DNA of 64,000 nt from Roseofilum capinflatum BLCC-M114 (lineage in GTDB: Bacteria; Cyanobacteriota; Cyanobacteriia; Cyanobacteriales; Desertifilaceae). Shown here one piece after another: positions 35,727 through 44,904 of the stretch (positions within the stretch are counted from its first letter, which is position 1; the number at the start of each line of letters is the position of its first letter). Both the position numbers and the translations under genes were made by a program. The stretch is taken from assembly GCF_030068505.1 (NCBI RefSeq), contig NZ_JAQOSO010000003.1, positions 22,635 through 86,634 of the forward strand, in the 5' to 3' direction. The notes below the pieces were generated by a model. It worked only from the letters and a program-made list of their open reading frames with translations. It searched no databases and was not told the DNA's origin.

Positions 35727-36509
35727 ATGAATTTGGATCGACTCAGGGTAATTGCCAATAATGTATTTGCCGAAACCATCCGCGATCGCATTCTCTATGT
35801 CCTCGGATTGTTCGCGATCGTTGTAGTCTTCATGATTCCCTTGATTCGTGAAGTTGCCTCTACAGTCGAAGATAAAATCCTCCTGGATGTAGGATTAGGC
35901 TTAATGGAAATTCTAGGAGTAGCCATAACCGTTTTTATCAGCACGGGATTAATCAATAAAGAAATTGATCAGCGCACCATCTATTTACTGATTGCAAAAC
36001 CCCTGAATACCTCTGAACTGATTGTGGGTAAATTCTTAGGAGTTACGGCAGTTTTAACCGTCTTAGTCGTGGGAATGATGGGCATTTACCTAGGTATTTT
36101 AAGCCTGAATCAAACCACCTATCCGTCTTTAACTGCCCTGATAATTTCCGCTCTGTTCCTGATTCTGAAGCTCTCCTTAATTACAGCCGCAGCAATTTTA
36201 TTAGGAGTCTTTACCCGTTCCTTAGTGGCTCTGTTCCTCACCTTTGGTATTTATTTCATGGGCAACTTAAGCGCCGATATGGTGAAGCTCAATGCCTTAG
36301 TCGAAAATCCCATGTTTTCCCGCCTCAGCCAAGTTTTATTTATCATTGTCCCCGATCTATCGCGCTTAGATGTGAAAAACTTAGCGGTGTATGGGATGAA
36401 CTCTTTACCCGATGCGTTGACGCTGACGATTAATGCAGGATATGGAATAGTCTACACCATGGCATTGTTAGCCTTAGCAACCATTATTTTGGCCCAACGA
36501 GAATTTTGA
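35727..36509 (+). CDS. fraE: ABC-2 type permease FraE
   Basis: This is a 260-aa permease with six membrane helices, opening with NNVFAETIRDRILYVLGLFA. VFISTGLINKEIDQRTIYLLIAKPLNTSEL is the cytoplasmic loop characteristic of ABC-2 permeases. In Anabaena, FraE is the permease of a transporter needed for filament integrity and heterocyst development. Here it is the third gene of the fra cluster. No cognate ATPase gene is adjacent, which is also normal. No terminator is evident in the 125-bp spacer before the next gene. Confidence 0.85.
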   Translation: MNLDRLRVIANNVFAETIRDRILYVLGLFAIVVVFMIPLIREVASTVEDKILLDVGLGLMEILGVAITVFISTGLINKEIDQRTIYLLIAKPLNTSELIVGKFLGVTAVLTVLVVGMMGIYLGILSLNQTTYPSLTALIISALFLILKLSLITAAAILLGVFTRSLVALFLTFGIYFMGNLSADMVKLNALVENPMFSRLSQVLFIIVPDLSRLDVKNLAVYGMNSLPDALTLTINAGYGIVYTMALLALATIILAQREF

Positions 36510-36634
36510 TTCATAATTAATTAGAATTTGTAGGAGTAGTTTAAGCCGATTTATACATAGGTTTTTAAGATTTCGGAGTCCCTCACTACTATTCTGTTTC
36601 ATCGCTATTCAAAATAACCATAAAGGGTAAAACA

Positions 36635-37321
36635 ATGAATATTTCCCACCTCAAGAAAACCCTAGGAGTCTTTATCGTCCTCTATCTGCCCATCTTGGCA
36701 ATTCTGGTGTTCATTAAAGTTCAAGATCAAGTCCCCATCTATTATCTCACTCTTGATCCCCTTGCTGTGTGTCATGAACAATTCAAGTTATATAATGAAA
36801 ACTTGTATTTTTATGCAGGAACTTTATCCAATATTGGAGTTCTGTTCTGGTGCGCTGCAACCACGGTCTGCTGGTTCTCTTTTGCAGTTTTACTTGAATT
36901 GAGAGCAAAACAGAAATTGCAAGTTTTTTTTCTAGCTTCAGGTGCAGTAACTGCTGTGCTGTTATTGGATGACTTATTTATTCTCCACACCCTGGGATTC
37001 CCCTTCCATCTAGGGATTCCACAAAAAATAGTTTTTTTGATTTACTCATGTATCCTGATCGCGTACTTAACCAGCTTTTATAGACTAATTGCATCGACAG
37101 AAAAAAAATCATTTGTTTTTGCGTTCATCTTTTTTGTCTTATCTATTCTGTTCGATCGGCAAGTTATTCCTGTCCCCGATCATTGGTTGGATAATGGCAA
37201 CAACTTGTTACTGGAAGATGGATTTAAAATACTCGGAATTGTAAGCTGGTTTTACTACTTTTTTCAATTGGGAATTACAGAAATTAAAACCCTTTATTTA
37301 GAGCGTCAAAAGGTAATGTAA
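36635..37321 (+). CDS. polytopic membrane protein, unrecognised family, copy 1
   Basis: This is a 228-aa protein with about six membrane helices. Copies 1 and 2 (50950-51597) are very similar; copy 3 (51811-52518) is more diverged. Shared motifs are YLTLDPLAV, SNIGVLFWCA, LLLDDLFILH and LEDGFKILGIVSWFYY. The conserved acidic pair and His inside helix 4 (DD...H) and the EDGFK segment in the last helix look like an active site or ion pathway rather than a structural feature. I do not recognise the family. It follows fraE with a 125-bp spacer; the ATG at 36635 has GGG 7 nt upstream. Confidence 0.7.
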   Translation: MNISHLKKTLGVFIVLYLPILAILVFIKVQDQVPIYYLTLDPLAVCHEQFKLYNENLYFYAGTLSNIGVLFWCAATTVCWFSFAVLLELRAKQKLQVFFLASGAVTAVLLLDDLFILHTLGFPFHLGIPQKIVFLIYSCILIAYLTSFYRLIASTEKKSFVFAFIFFVLSILFDRQVIPVPDHWLDNGNNLLLEDGFKILGIVSWFYYFFQLGITEIKTLYLERQKVM

Positions 37322-37386
37322 ACTCAAATCCTGGATAGGGATTAGATCCCGATATGCTAACCTAAAAGGTAGGGTGGGCATTGCCC

Positions 37387-38639
37387 ACCTTACCAATAGA
37401 ATGATAAAAGGTTTGGCAAAATAGGGTATCCTCATGAAACTTTCTACAGCATTTATTTCTGTACTCGACTATCTTGAAGGGGAAAAAATCAGCCCCATTC
37501 GTCATGAATATATTGGCGGGCAAATATTCGCCATGTCTGGGGGGAGCGAAGAACATAATCGTATTGCTGGTAATATCTATACTCGTTTACTGATTCATTT
37601 ACGAGGGAGTGGTTGTAAAACTTTCATGTCTGATATGAAAGTGAATATGCCCATTGCTCGCGATACGGCGGATCTGTTTTATTATCCCGATGTTATGGTG
37701 ACTTGCGAGCCTGAAGATCGGGAAAAATATTATAAAACTTCTCCTTGTTTAATTGTGGAGGTGCTTTCCTCTTCGACTGAAAGTTTAGATCGGCGAGAAA
37801 AACGGTTAAATTATCAAAGTTTGCCCAGTTTGCAGGAATATGTTCTGGTGTCTCAAACCGAAATGAAGGTGGAAGTGTATCGACGGAAGACGGACGGAAA
37901 TTGGTCGCTGGAAATGTTGGAGATAGATGATAGTTTAGAGTTGAATTCAGTTGATTTAACCTTGACAATGGCGGACATTTATGATGAGGTTTTGACCGAG
38001 TGAGATATGGACGAGTAGGGGGGCAATGCCACCTTACCAATAGAATGATAAAAGGTCTAGCAAAATAGGGTATCCTCATGAAACTTTCTACAGCATTTAT
38101 TTCTGTACTCGACTATCTTGAAGGGGAAAAAATCAGCCCCATTCGTCATGAATATATTGGCGGGCAAATATTCGCCATGTCTGGGGGGAGCGAAGAACAT
38201 AATCGTATTGCTGGTAATATCTATACTCGTTTACTGATTCATTTACGAGGGAGTGGTTGTAAAACTTTCATGTCTGATATGAAAGTGAATATGCCCATTG
38301 CTCGCGATACGGCGGATCTGTTTTATTATCCCGATGTTATGGTGACTTGCGAGCCTGAAGATCGGGAAAAATATTATAAAACTTCTCCTTGTTTAATTGT
38401 GGAGGTGCTTTCCTCTTCGACTGAAAGTTTAGATCGGCGAGAAAAACGGTTAAATTATCAAAGTTTGCCCAGTTTGCAGGAATATGTTCTGGTGTCTCAA
38501 ACCGAAATGAAGGTGGAAGTGTATCGACGGAAGACGGACGGAAATTGGTCGCTGGAAATGTTGGAGATAGATGATAGTTTAGAGTTGAATTCAGTTGATT
38601 TAACCTTGACAATGGCGGACATTTATGATGAGGTTTTGA
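37387..38639 (+). repeat. 609-bp tandem direct duplication covering two Uma2 genes
   Basis: The stretch 37387-37995 is repeated at 38031-38639 with a period of 644 bp. The only differences I find are two bases in the leader (GGTTTGGC versus GGTCTAGC). The flanks carry the palindromic element GGTGGGCATTGCCCACC at 37374 and 38661, and a worn copy near 38018, which may have driven the duplication by homologous recombination. Confidence 0.95.
37434..38003 (+). CDS. Uma2-family (DUF820) putative endonuclease, tandem copy 1
   Basis: This is a 189-aa Uma2 protein. Family segments are RHEYIGGQIFAMSGGSEEHN, the nuclease core with YYPDVMVTC and PCLIVEVLSSSTESLDRREK, and the C-terminal EYVLVSQTEMKVEVYRR. 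The candidate PD-(D/E)XK residues are Asp in the first core segment and Glu in the second. The product matches the next gene over its first 187 residues; only the C-terminal residues differ, because the duplication ends there. Role uncertain. Confidence 0.88.
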   Translation: MKLSTAFISVLDYLEGEKISPIRHEYIGGQIFAMSGGSEEHNRIAGNIYTRLLIHLRGSGCKTFMSDMKVNMPIARDTADLFYYPDVMVTCEPEDREKYYKTSPCLIVEVLSSSTESLDRREKRLNYQSLPSLQEYVLVSQTEMKVEVYRRKTDGNWSLEMLEIDDSLELNSVDLTLTMADIYDEVLTE

Positions 38640-38662
38640 TGCAGGGAAAGATCGGTGGGTAA
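38078..38662 (+). CDS. Uma2-family (DUF820) putative endonuclease, tandem copy 2
   Basis: This is a 194-aa Uma2 protein, identical to the preceding gene product through DIYDEVL and ending MQGKIGG instead of TE. The promoter-proximal leader is also duplicated, so both copies should be expressed alike. Identical copies at both protein and DNA level point to a very recent event. It is followed by GGTGGGCATTGCCCACC and then the exopolysaccharide cluster. Confidence 0.88.
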   Translation: MKLSTAFISVLDYLEGEKISPIRHEYIGGQIFAMSGGSEEHNRIAGNIYTRLLIHLRGSGCKTFMSDMKVNMPIARDTADLFYYPDVMVTCEPEDREKYYKTSPCLIVEVLSSSTESLDRREKRLNYQSLPSLQEYVLVSQTEMKVEVYRRKTDGNWSLEMLEIDDSLELNSVDLTLTMADIYDEVLMQGKIGG

Positions 38663-38727
38663 GGTGGGCATTGCCCACCCTACGAATTGGGATTATTATG
38701 ATTTGGAAGGACTATGAGTATCAGAAT

Positions 38728-39933
38728 ATGAACAACAAACTAACGGTAACTATTTTTTATCAATTTAATCCCTGGAAAAGTAGTATTGGTGGAATTCAAA
38801 GTGTGATCTGTAATTTTATTAAATATGCGCCTCCAGAGTTTGAAGTGCGGTTGGTGGGGACAGGAGAAGATGCCGGTGCGTTGGGGAAATGGCAGGATAG
38901 AGAATTTGCTGGACGAGCGTTGCAGTTTATGCCGGTTATTCCCCTGGAAGAGGATAATGTCAGGCGCTGGATTCCCACGACCTTAAAATATACGCAAGCG
39001 CTGATGGGAAAGGATTTTAGTTCTGATTTTATGCACTTCCATCGGATTGAGCCAACGTTAGTTGCGGGGAAATGGCAGGGGGAGAAAGCTTTATTTATTC
39101 ATAATGATATTCAACAACAAATGAAGTCTACAACTGGGAAGAAGGCTTTATTGTGGCAATATTTCCCTGGGGCCTATTTTGTACTGGAAAATCGGTTGAT
39201 GCAAGGGTTGGATCGGCTTTATTCTTGTAATACGGAATCTACGAATTTTTACCAAGAACGCTATCCTGATTTATCGTCTAGGGTGCAGGGGATAAGAAAT
39301 CCAGTGGATCTGGAGCGTTTTTATCCTCTGGAAGTTGCAGAAAAAAAGGAAAAGAGAAAAGATCTGGCAGAGAAGATGAATCTTTCGCCAGATACCCGTT
39401 TTATCTTGTTTGCGGGTCGTCTTCATCCTCAAAAAGATCCTTTGTTACTTGTTCAAACTGTAGGAATACTTAAAGAAGCTAATATCCACCTATTGGTTGC
39501 TGGGGAAGGAGAATTAAGACCCGAACTAGAGTCTGAAATTAAACGGTTAGATCTGTCCACAAAAATTACCCTTTTAGGGGCTGTACCTCAAGAACAGTTG
39601 GTTAAATACCATCAATTAAGTTCTGCATGTATTTTAACCAGTGTCTATGAAGGATTACCAATTGTGGTTTTAGAGGCGCTTTCTTGTGGAATTCCTGTGG
39701 TTAGTACGGCTTGTGGAGAAACGCCGAGAATTTTAATTCCTGGAAGTGGTGAAGTTTCTGCTACTCGATCGCCGGAGGCGATCGCTGAAGCATTAAGAAT
39801 GATTCTCAAAGATCCAGATCAGTATTCTCCCTTAAAGTGCGTGCAAGCAGTACAACTCTATGATGCGGAAATTGTTGTTAATCGTGTTTATGAAGAAATG
39901 AAACAACGATGGATAACAAGTAAGAAAGTGTGA
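38728..39933 (+). CDS. GT4-family glycosyltransferase
   Basis: This is a 401-aa GT-B glycosyltransferase. The N-terminal half opens with VTIFYQFNPWKSSIGGIQS. The nucleotide-sugar half has FAGRLHPQKDPLLLVQT, LLVAGEGELRPELE and the E-x7-E region LTSVYEGLPIVVLEALSCGIPVVST. It probably adds a sugar to a lipid-linked exopolysaccharide precursor at the cytoplasmic side of the membrane. ATG 38728 gives the natural GT4 N-terminus; upstream in-frame starts at 38698 and 38671 are possible. It opens the exopolysaccharide region. Confidence 0.87.
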   Translation: MNNKLTVTIFYQFNPWKSSIGGIQSVICNFIKYAPPEFEVRLVGTGEDAGALGKWQDREFAGRALQFMPVIPLEEDNVRRWIPTTLKYTQALMGKDFSSDFMHFHRIEPTLVAGKWQGEKALFIHNDIQQQMKSTTGKKALLWQYFPGAYFVLENRLMQGLDRLYSCNTESTNFYQERYPDLSSRVQGIRNPVDLERFYPLEVAEKKEKRKDLAEKMNLSPDTRFILFAGRLHPQKDPLLLVQTVGILKEANIHLLVAGEGELRPELESEIKRLDLSTKITLLGAVPQEQLVKYHQLSSACILTSVYEGLPIVVLEALSCGIPVVSTACGETPRILIPGSGEVSATRSPEAIAEALRMILKDPDQYSPLKCVQAVQLYDAEIVVNRVYEEMKQRWITSKKV

Positions 39934-40092
39934 CAAAACGATTGATTTTTGAGAAAAAATGTTTTATTGTCGAAATGATTCAGATAAATCTGGACTCAAC
40001 TTAATCAAGCGAACCTATCATTTGATCGTTAATGTATCTATAGGAAAAATCAGTATTTATGCACATAATCATGTTTGTTTAGGGACTAAATA

Positions 40093-41304
40093 ATGAGGAT
40101 TGCAGTCATCGGTGCAAAGGGACTACCCGCAAAACAGGGGGGCATAGAGCATTATTGCCAAGAACTCTACCCAAGAATGGTGTCAGAAGGGCATCGCGTA
40201 GATTTATTTGCTCGGTCAAGCTATACAGAGGCTCCTTGGTTTTCATCGACGAAAGTGAAGGGGGTAAATGTGATTTCTTTGCCCTCGATCGCTCTTCGGG
40301 GAGTCGATGCGGTCTTTAATTCGGCATTGGGGGCGATCGCCACGTTCTTACGTCCCTACGATTTAGTTCATATCCATGCCCTGGGGCCGGCTTTGTTCTG
40401 TTGGTTACCAAAACTGATGGGGTCAACTACAGTCATCGTCACTTGTCATGGTTTAGATTGGCAGCGATCGAAATGGGGAGCCTTCTCTAGCCGATTAATT
40501 CATCTCGGAGAAAAGATGGCTGTATGCTACGCTGATGAAATCACCGTGGTTTCTCAAGCTCTGCAAGACTATTTCAAAGCTACCTATGGGATTATTACTC
40601 CCTATATTCCCAATGCCCCAGCCACCTATTTAGCATCCGATCCTCACAGTACCTATCTAACCTCCCTGAAATTAGATACCCATAGATATATTCTGTTTCT
40701 AGGGCGGTTGGTTCCAGAAAAGCGCCCCGATCTGCTAATTAAAGCATACTTATCTCTCCAACATCCCCCCTGGAGATTAGTGATTGCAGGCGGAGGGTGT
40801 CATACCGCAGAATATACTCAGCATCTAGAGAAACTGGCGGGTCATAATCCCAATATTGTGTTTACGGGTGAAGTGAGGGGACAACAATTAGCGGATTTGG
40901 TAAGGGGGGCGAGTTTATTTGTGCTGCCCTCGGATCTAGAAGGGTTACCTCTGGTGATGCTCGAAGCGATGCAAGAAGGGATTCCTGTTCTGGCCAGTGA
41001 TATTGAAGCTCATGAACAGCTTGTGGGTGGAAACGAGGAGCGGGGACTCTTGTTTCCAGTAGGAGACATTCAGGAGTGTGCCCAGAAATTAGAATACGCC
41101 ATATCCCATCCCGAACAGATCCAGAACGTTGCTAAAATTGCCCAAACGTACATCAAAACCCATTACAATTGGCAAAATATTACTTATGAAAAACTGAAGC
41201 TCTATAACAGAGTGGTCACTAGTCGGCCAATGGTTGAGAGCTTTCAACAAAGGTTATGGCAACGGAATCCCTTGAAAATTCCTCGCAGAATTGACCCCAA
41301 ATAA
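40093..41304 (+). CDS. GT4-family glycosyltransferase
   Basis: This is a 403-aa GT-B glycosyltransferase. Its start, RIAVIGAKGLPAKQGGIEHY, is typical of GT4 enzymes in exopolysaccharide loci. The donor half has LFLGRLVPEKRPDLLIKAYL, LVIAGGGCHTAEYTQHLEKL and LPSDLEGLPLVMLEAMQEG. It ends 5 bp before the Wzc-like gene, so it likely belongs to the same transcript, while a 159-bp spacer separates it from the first GT4 gene. Donor and acceptor unknown. Confidence 0.9.
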   Translation: MRIAVIGAKGLPAKQGGIEHYCQELYPRMVSEGHRVDLFARSSYTEAPWFSSTKVKGVNVISLPSIALRGVDAVFNSALGAIATFLRPYDLVHIHALGPALFCWLPKLMGSTTVIVTCHGLDWQRSKWGAFSSRLIHLGEKMAVCYADEITVVSQALQDYFKATYGIITPYIPNAPATYLASDPHSTYLTSLKLDTHRYILFLGRLVPEKRPDLLIKAYLSLQHPPWRLVIAGGGCHTAEYTQHLEKLAGHNPNIVFTGEVRGQQLADLVRGASLFVLPSDLEGLPLVMLEAMQEGIPVLASDIEAHEQLVGGNEERGLLFPVGDIQECAQKLEYAISHPEQIQNVAKIAQTYIKTHYNWQNITYEKLKLYNRVVTSRPMVESFQQRLWQRNPLKIPRRIDPK

Positions 41305-41309
41305 CAGAT

Positions 41310-43490
41310 ATGGAACGCACTTTACCCTCTCTACATTCAGTTTGGCATCGGCGAGGTTGGGTCGCAATCCTGGCCTTGGCTTCGACCATTGCGGGGGGAG
41401 TGGTTTATCTACTGCTGACAGCTCCCAAATATGAAGTCAAGGCCCAATTAATTCTCAATGACCGACAGCTTGGGATATCGGAGTTAAGTCGAGGTTTGAG
41501 TGAAGTATCGAGCTATCGAGCGGGGGAATCAAGTCCGTTAGCTACGCAATCAGAGTTAATCAAGTCCCAACGAGTGATTCAACAAGCGATCGCTCGCGTG
41601 AACTTGGATACCCTCGATCCTCTGGGAGTCCCTCCGACATTAAAACAAGTGCGTAAATACTTAAATGTAGCGATTATTCCAGCAACGAATATTCTAGAGC
41701 TGAGTTATCAGAATGAATCGGAAGCCTTAGCGGTAGAAGTGCTAAATTCTATTGCCCAAACCATGGTAGATGAAAGTGCCAGGGAAATTCGCCTAGAAGC
41801 TAAGGCTGTACGAGAATTTCTGGAGCAGGAAGTGCCCAGACAAAGGCAAATTACAGAAGCGGCTGAAAGAGCCGAAAATGACTACCGTAGGGTGAGTGGC
41901 TTGGTCAATGTGGAAGAACAAACGGCTCAGTTAGTAGGAAGTTTAGGGGATTTGGAAGCGCAGGAGAGGACGCTGGTTGCTGAGTATCAAGAGAGAATTA
42001 CTCAAGTGGAACAACTGCGCCAACTGACGGGAATTGATAATCCGAAAAATGCTTATATTGGCAGTCGGGTGGGTGGAGACCAAGAGATAGAAGAGATTAG
42101 AAACCAATTAGCAGGAGTGGAGGGGGAATTAGCTGCTGCGCGATCGCGCTTTACCGATGAAAATCCGATTGTCCAGTCTTTAGCTGCCCAGCGCCAGGCT
42201 CTGGTTGAACTCTATCAACAGAAACTTGCTGAAGTGGTTCCTCCGGGTGAAACTTTGCCCCGTGAAGCGATTACTTCTGATGAACTGAGTGAGAATTTAA
42301 TTGCTGACTTGATTACCGCTCAGTCCCAAAGTGTGGCACTGGCAGACCGAATTAGAGCCTTGCGTGGAGAACGGCAAAATTTATTAGCTCGTCTGGATGA
42401 GTTGCCCCTAAAACAACAACCTCTAATGGCTTTAGTGCGCCAACGAGAAGAGGCAGAGGAAACATTGAGATTTCTGCAAGGGAAGCTCGAAGAAGCCAGG
42501 TTAGCAGAAAACCAACTGTTAGGCAATATTCGGATTATTGAACTGGCAGAAGAGGGCAGTGGAGACGAAACACCGAGCGCCAAGGTAATTTTGGTTTTAG
42601 CCACAGCATTTGGACTGATGCTGGCGGTAGGTTTAGTGGTGCTGTTGGAAATTATTGATAATACGCTCCATGATGATGGGGAAATTGAAGAGTTGCTGAA
42701 GTTGCCCCTGCTGGGTGTATTGCCGAACTTGACGGCTCCGGTGCTGAAGTTAACGCCTCCTGAAGCTTTTCTGGATAATGGCCGGTTTGTGGAACCCTAT
42801 CGTTTATTGTTGAAAACTTTGGAGTTTCGTAGTGCAGACCCCCTGAAAAGGGTGGTGATTAGCAGCGCGATCGCCTCGGAAGGCAAATCAACGATCGCCG
42901 CCCATTTAGCCGCCGTCTCCGCTCTCCTAGGTCGCCGTACTCTGATTATCGATGCTGATCTGCGGTGTCCTCGACAACACCGGATCTGGCAACGGGAGGC
43001 ACAACCGGGTCTGACAGAATGCTTAAATGGCGATCGCCCCTTATCCCAATCCGTACAAGCCACAGAAATCGACAATCTACACCTATTACCTTGTGGAGAA
43101 CTCACCCCTCACCCCTCCAAGCTCCTAGAGTCTGCCAGGCTACACACTTTACTCGCAGAAGCCGCCCAAACCTACGATTTGGTCATTATCGATACGCCCC
43201 CCATCAGCAGTTCTGGCGATGCCCATACCCTCAGTCGCGATAGCAATGGTTTGTTGCTCATTACTCGCCCCAATGTCACCCCCAAAGATATCCTTATCCG
43301 AGCCGTATCCGACTTGAAAAGTAACGGCGTAAAGGTGATGGGAGTCGCTGTCAATGGCATGACGGCTTATACAAGAGCCTATTATCGGTATCCCGTGCAG
43401 GGAAAATTGCCCGCAGTGAAATCCTCCCTTCGGCTGCGCTCAGGGCAAGTACAACCGGCCAAGAAAGGTCAAGGAGGCGATCGTGGCTGA
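41310..43490 (+). CDS. Wzc-like polysaccharide co-polymerase / BY-kinase
   Basis: This is a 726-aa protein controlling polysaccharide chain length. A first membrane helix is near 17-36 (WVAILALASTIAGGVVYLLL). A long periplasmic coiled-coil region and a second helix (near 427-448) form the Wzz part. The kinase domain has Walker A ASEGKST, Walker A' LIIDADLRCPRQ and Walker B LVIIDTPP. The tail has TAYTRAYYRYPVQG, a smaller tyrosine cluster than usual. The last about 20 residues come from a repeat-like sequence (SLRLRSGQVQ). It overlaps the next start by 8 bp. Confidence 0.9.
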   Translation: MERTLPSLHSVWHRRGWVAILALASTIAGGVVYLLLTAPKYEVKAQLILNDRQLGISELSRGLSEVSSYRAGESSPLATQSELIKSQRVIQQAIARVNLDTLDPLGVPPTLKQVRKYLNVAIIPATNILELSYQNESEALAVEVLNSIAQTMVDESAREIRLEAKAVREFLEQEVPRQRQITEAAERAENDYRRVSGLVNVEEQTAQLVGSLGDLEAQERTLVAEYQERITQVEQLRQLTGIDNPKNAYIGSRVGGDQEIEEIRNQLAGVEGELAAARSRFTDENPIVQSLAAQRQALVELYQQKLAEVVPPGETLPREAITSDELSENLIADLITAQSQSVALADRIRALRGERQNLLARLDELPLKQQPLMALVRQREEAEETLRFLQGKLEEARLAENQLLGNIRIIELAEEGSGDETPSAKVILVLATAFGLMLAVGLVVLLEIIDNTLHDDGEIEELLKLPLLGVLPNLTAPVLKLTPPEAFLDNGRFVEPYRLLLKTLEFRSADPLKRVVISSAIASEGKSTIAAHLAAVSALLGRRTLIIDADLRCPRQHRIWQREAQPGLTECLNGDRPLSQSVQATEIDNLHLLPCGELTPHPSKLLESARLHTLLAEAAQTYDLVIIDTPPISSSGDAHTLSRDSNGLLLITRPNVTPKDILIRAVSDLKSNGVKVMGVAVNGMTAYTRAYYRYPVQGKLPAVKSSLRLRSGQVQPAKKGQGGDRG

Positions 43491-44904
43491 TTTGAAAGTA
43501 AGTAAAATTACTTCCCTGGGACTCCTATCTCTCGCGACCCTGTTTATGGGTTTAATCGCCGGTTTGCTGGTTGGACTCAAGCCAAAACTCTTAGCCATGG
43601 CTTTCATTGCCGGCATGAGTGTCCTCTGTTTCTTCACCTACTTTGAAACCACCGTCATTGGCTTACTCATTATCCGAACTTCTCTAGATATCTTTTCCGA
43701 CTTCAGTCTCCCGGCTGCCTTTGGTCTGGGAATCATTCTCCTTACCCTCCTCTATGTCCTGGTGCAACTGCTCACCCATCAACCGGTTAAAACGGATGGG
43801 TTATGGTGGTTTCTCGCCCTCTGGTTAGGCTTCCAAGCCCTCTGGGTCATCTTGCTGCCCCTTGGAGGATTAGGCTTAGATGGCTCTTATCTATCCTCCG
43901 CCTTACGGGAATGGATACGCCTGTTTGCCTGGCTGATGGTTTATCTGTTAGTCATGCAACTCAAAGGACGAGTACCTCCTCAGCAGATCATGACGCTGCT
44001 CTTTTGGGGACTTGTTATTCCCTTGGCTTTAGCCTCCCTGCAACTGGCGATCCCTTCCGCCCTCCCAGAGCGGTTTCTCTATCAAGGGGGGGGAGCCTTT
44101 GAAACGGGAACGCGAATTAACGGCAGTCTGGGGCATCCGAATACCTTTACCAGCTTTCTCTATCTGTTTATTGGTTTATCCTACTGGAAACAACGCCATG
44201 CTCAGTTTCGGACTCGTTGGTTGTGGGTACTGGGGGCTGTGGTGATGTTCTTTGTGGCCACTAAAGCGCTATTTGGTTTGATGATGCTGACAGTTTTTCT
44301 ATTCTGCATTCTCGTGCCACGGATGAATGCTGTCAATGTGTTGGGGGCGATCGCACTCCTAACCCTAGTTCTCGGACTATTCGCCAGCACCGAATTTGGC
44401 CAAGAACGCTTAAGTTCCATTGCCGAAACCCCGCTCTTAAACCCCAATATGGACATTTGGAAAGCCATCCTCCTCTCCCAAGGCGATGGTAACAGCTTCA
44501 ACTGGCGACTCTCTCAATGGCATTATTTACTCACCCAATGGCAAAATCATCCCTGGCTCGGTTTTGGACTCGGCATGGGAAAATATGTCAGCACCAACGG
44601 CTTAGAACCCCACAATGACTATGTTCGCGCCCTAGTCGAAGGCGGAATCATTGGATTTACCAGTTTTATCGCCTTTATTGGCGCTCAAGCTATCCGCTTA
44701 CTTCAGCTCATCCGCACAGCACCTCCCAAAAGCGAACAACAAGATTTAGCATTCACTCTACTCGCCCTCCTCGCTGGCTTATCCGTAGGAATGATTACTG
44801 AAAATATCTGGACTCATACCACCTATTTCTTCTACTGGTTTACCGTCTTAGCTGTAGCGGGTTGGGATTGGGGCACGCAAACTCAGGAGGAAAATTATGC
44901 CTAA
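43483..44904 (+). CDS. Wzy-like polymerase / O-antigen ligase-family membrane protein
   Basis: This is a 473-aa protein with about ten membrane helices. The signature periplasmic loop NGSLGHPNTFTSFLYL and the later HPWLGFGLGMGKYVSTNG with EPHNDYVRALVEGGI match the O-antigen ligase/Wzy family. In a Wzx/Wzy locus it would polymerise the repeat units. GTG 43483 is preceded by AAGGAGG. It overlaps the upstream kinase gene by 8 bp and the downstream GT2 gene by 8 bp, so all three are translationally coupled. Confidence 0.88.
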   Translation: MADLKVSKITSLGLLSLATLFMGLIAGLLVGLKPKLLAMAFIAGMSVLCFFTYFETTVIGLLIIRTSLDIFSDFSLPAAFGLGIILLTLLYVLVQLLTHQPVKTDGLWWFLALWLGFQALWVILLPLGGLGLDGSYLSSALREWIRLFAWLMVYLLVMQLKGRVPPQQIMTLLFWGLVIPLALASLQLAIPSALPERFLYQGGGAFETGTRINGSLGHPNTFTSFLYLFIGLSYWKQRHAQFRTRWLWVLGAVVMFFVATKALFGLMMLTVFLFCILVPRMNAVNVLGAIALLTLVLGLFASTEFGQERLSSIAETPLLNPNMDIWKAILLSQGDGNSFNWRLSQWHYLLTQWQNHPWLGFGLGMGKYVSTNGLEPHNDYVRALVEGGIIGFTSFIAFIGAQAIRLLQLIRTAPPKSEQQDLAFTLLALLAGLSVGMITENIWTHTTYFFYWFTVLAVAGWDWGTQTQEENYA

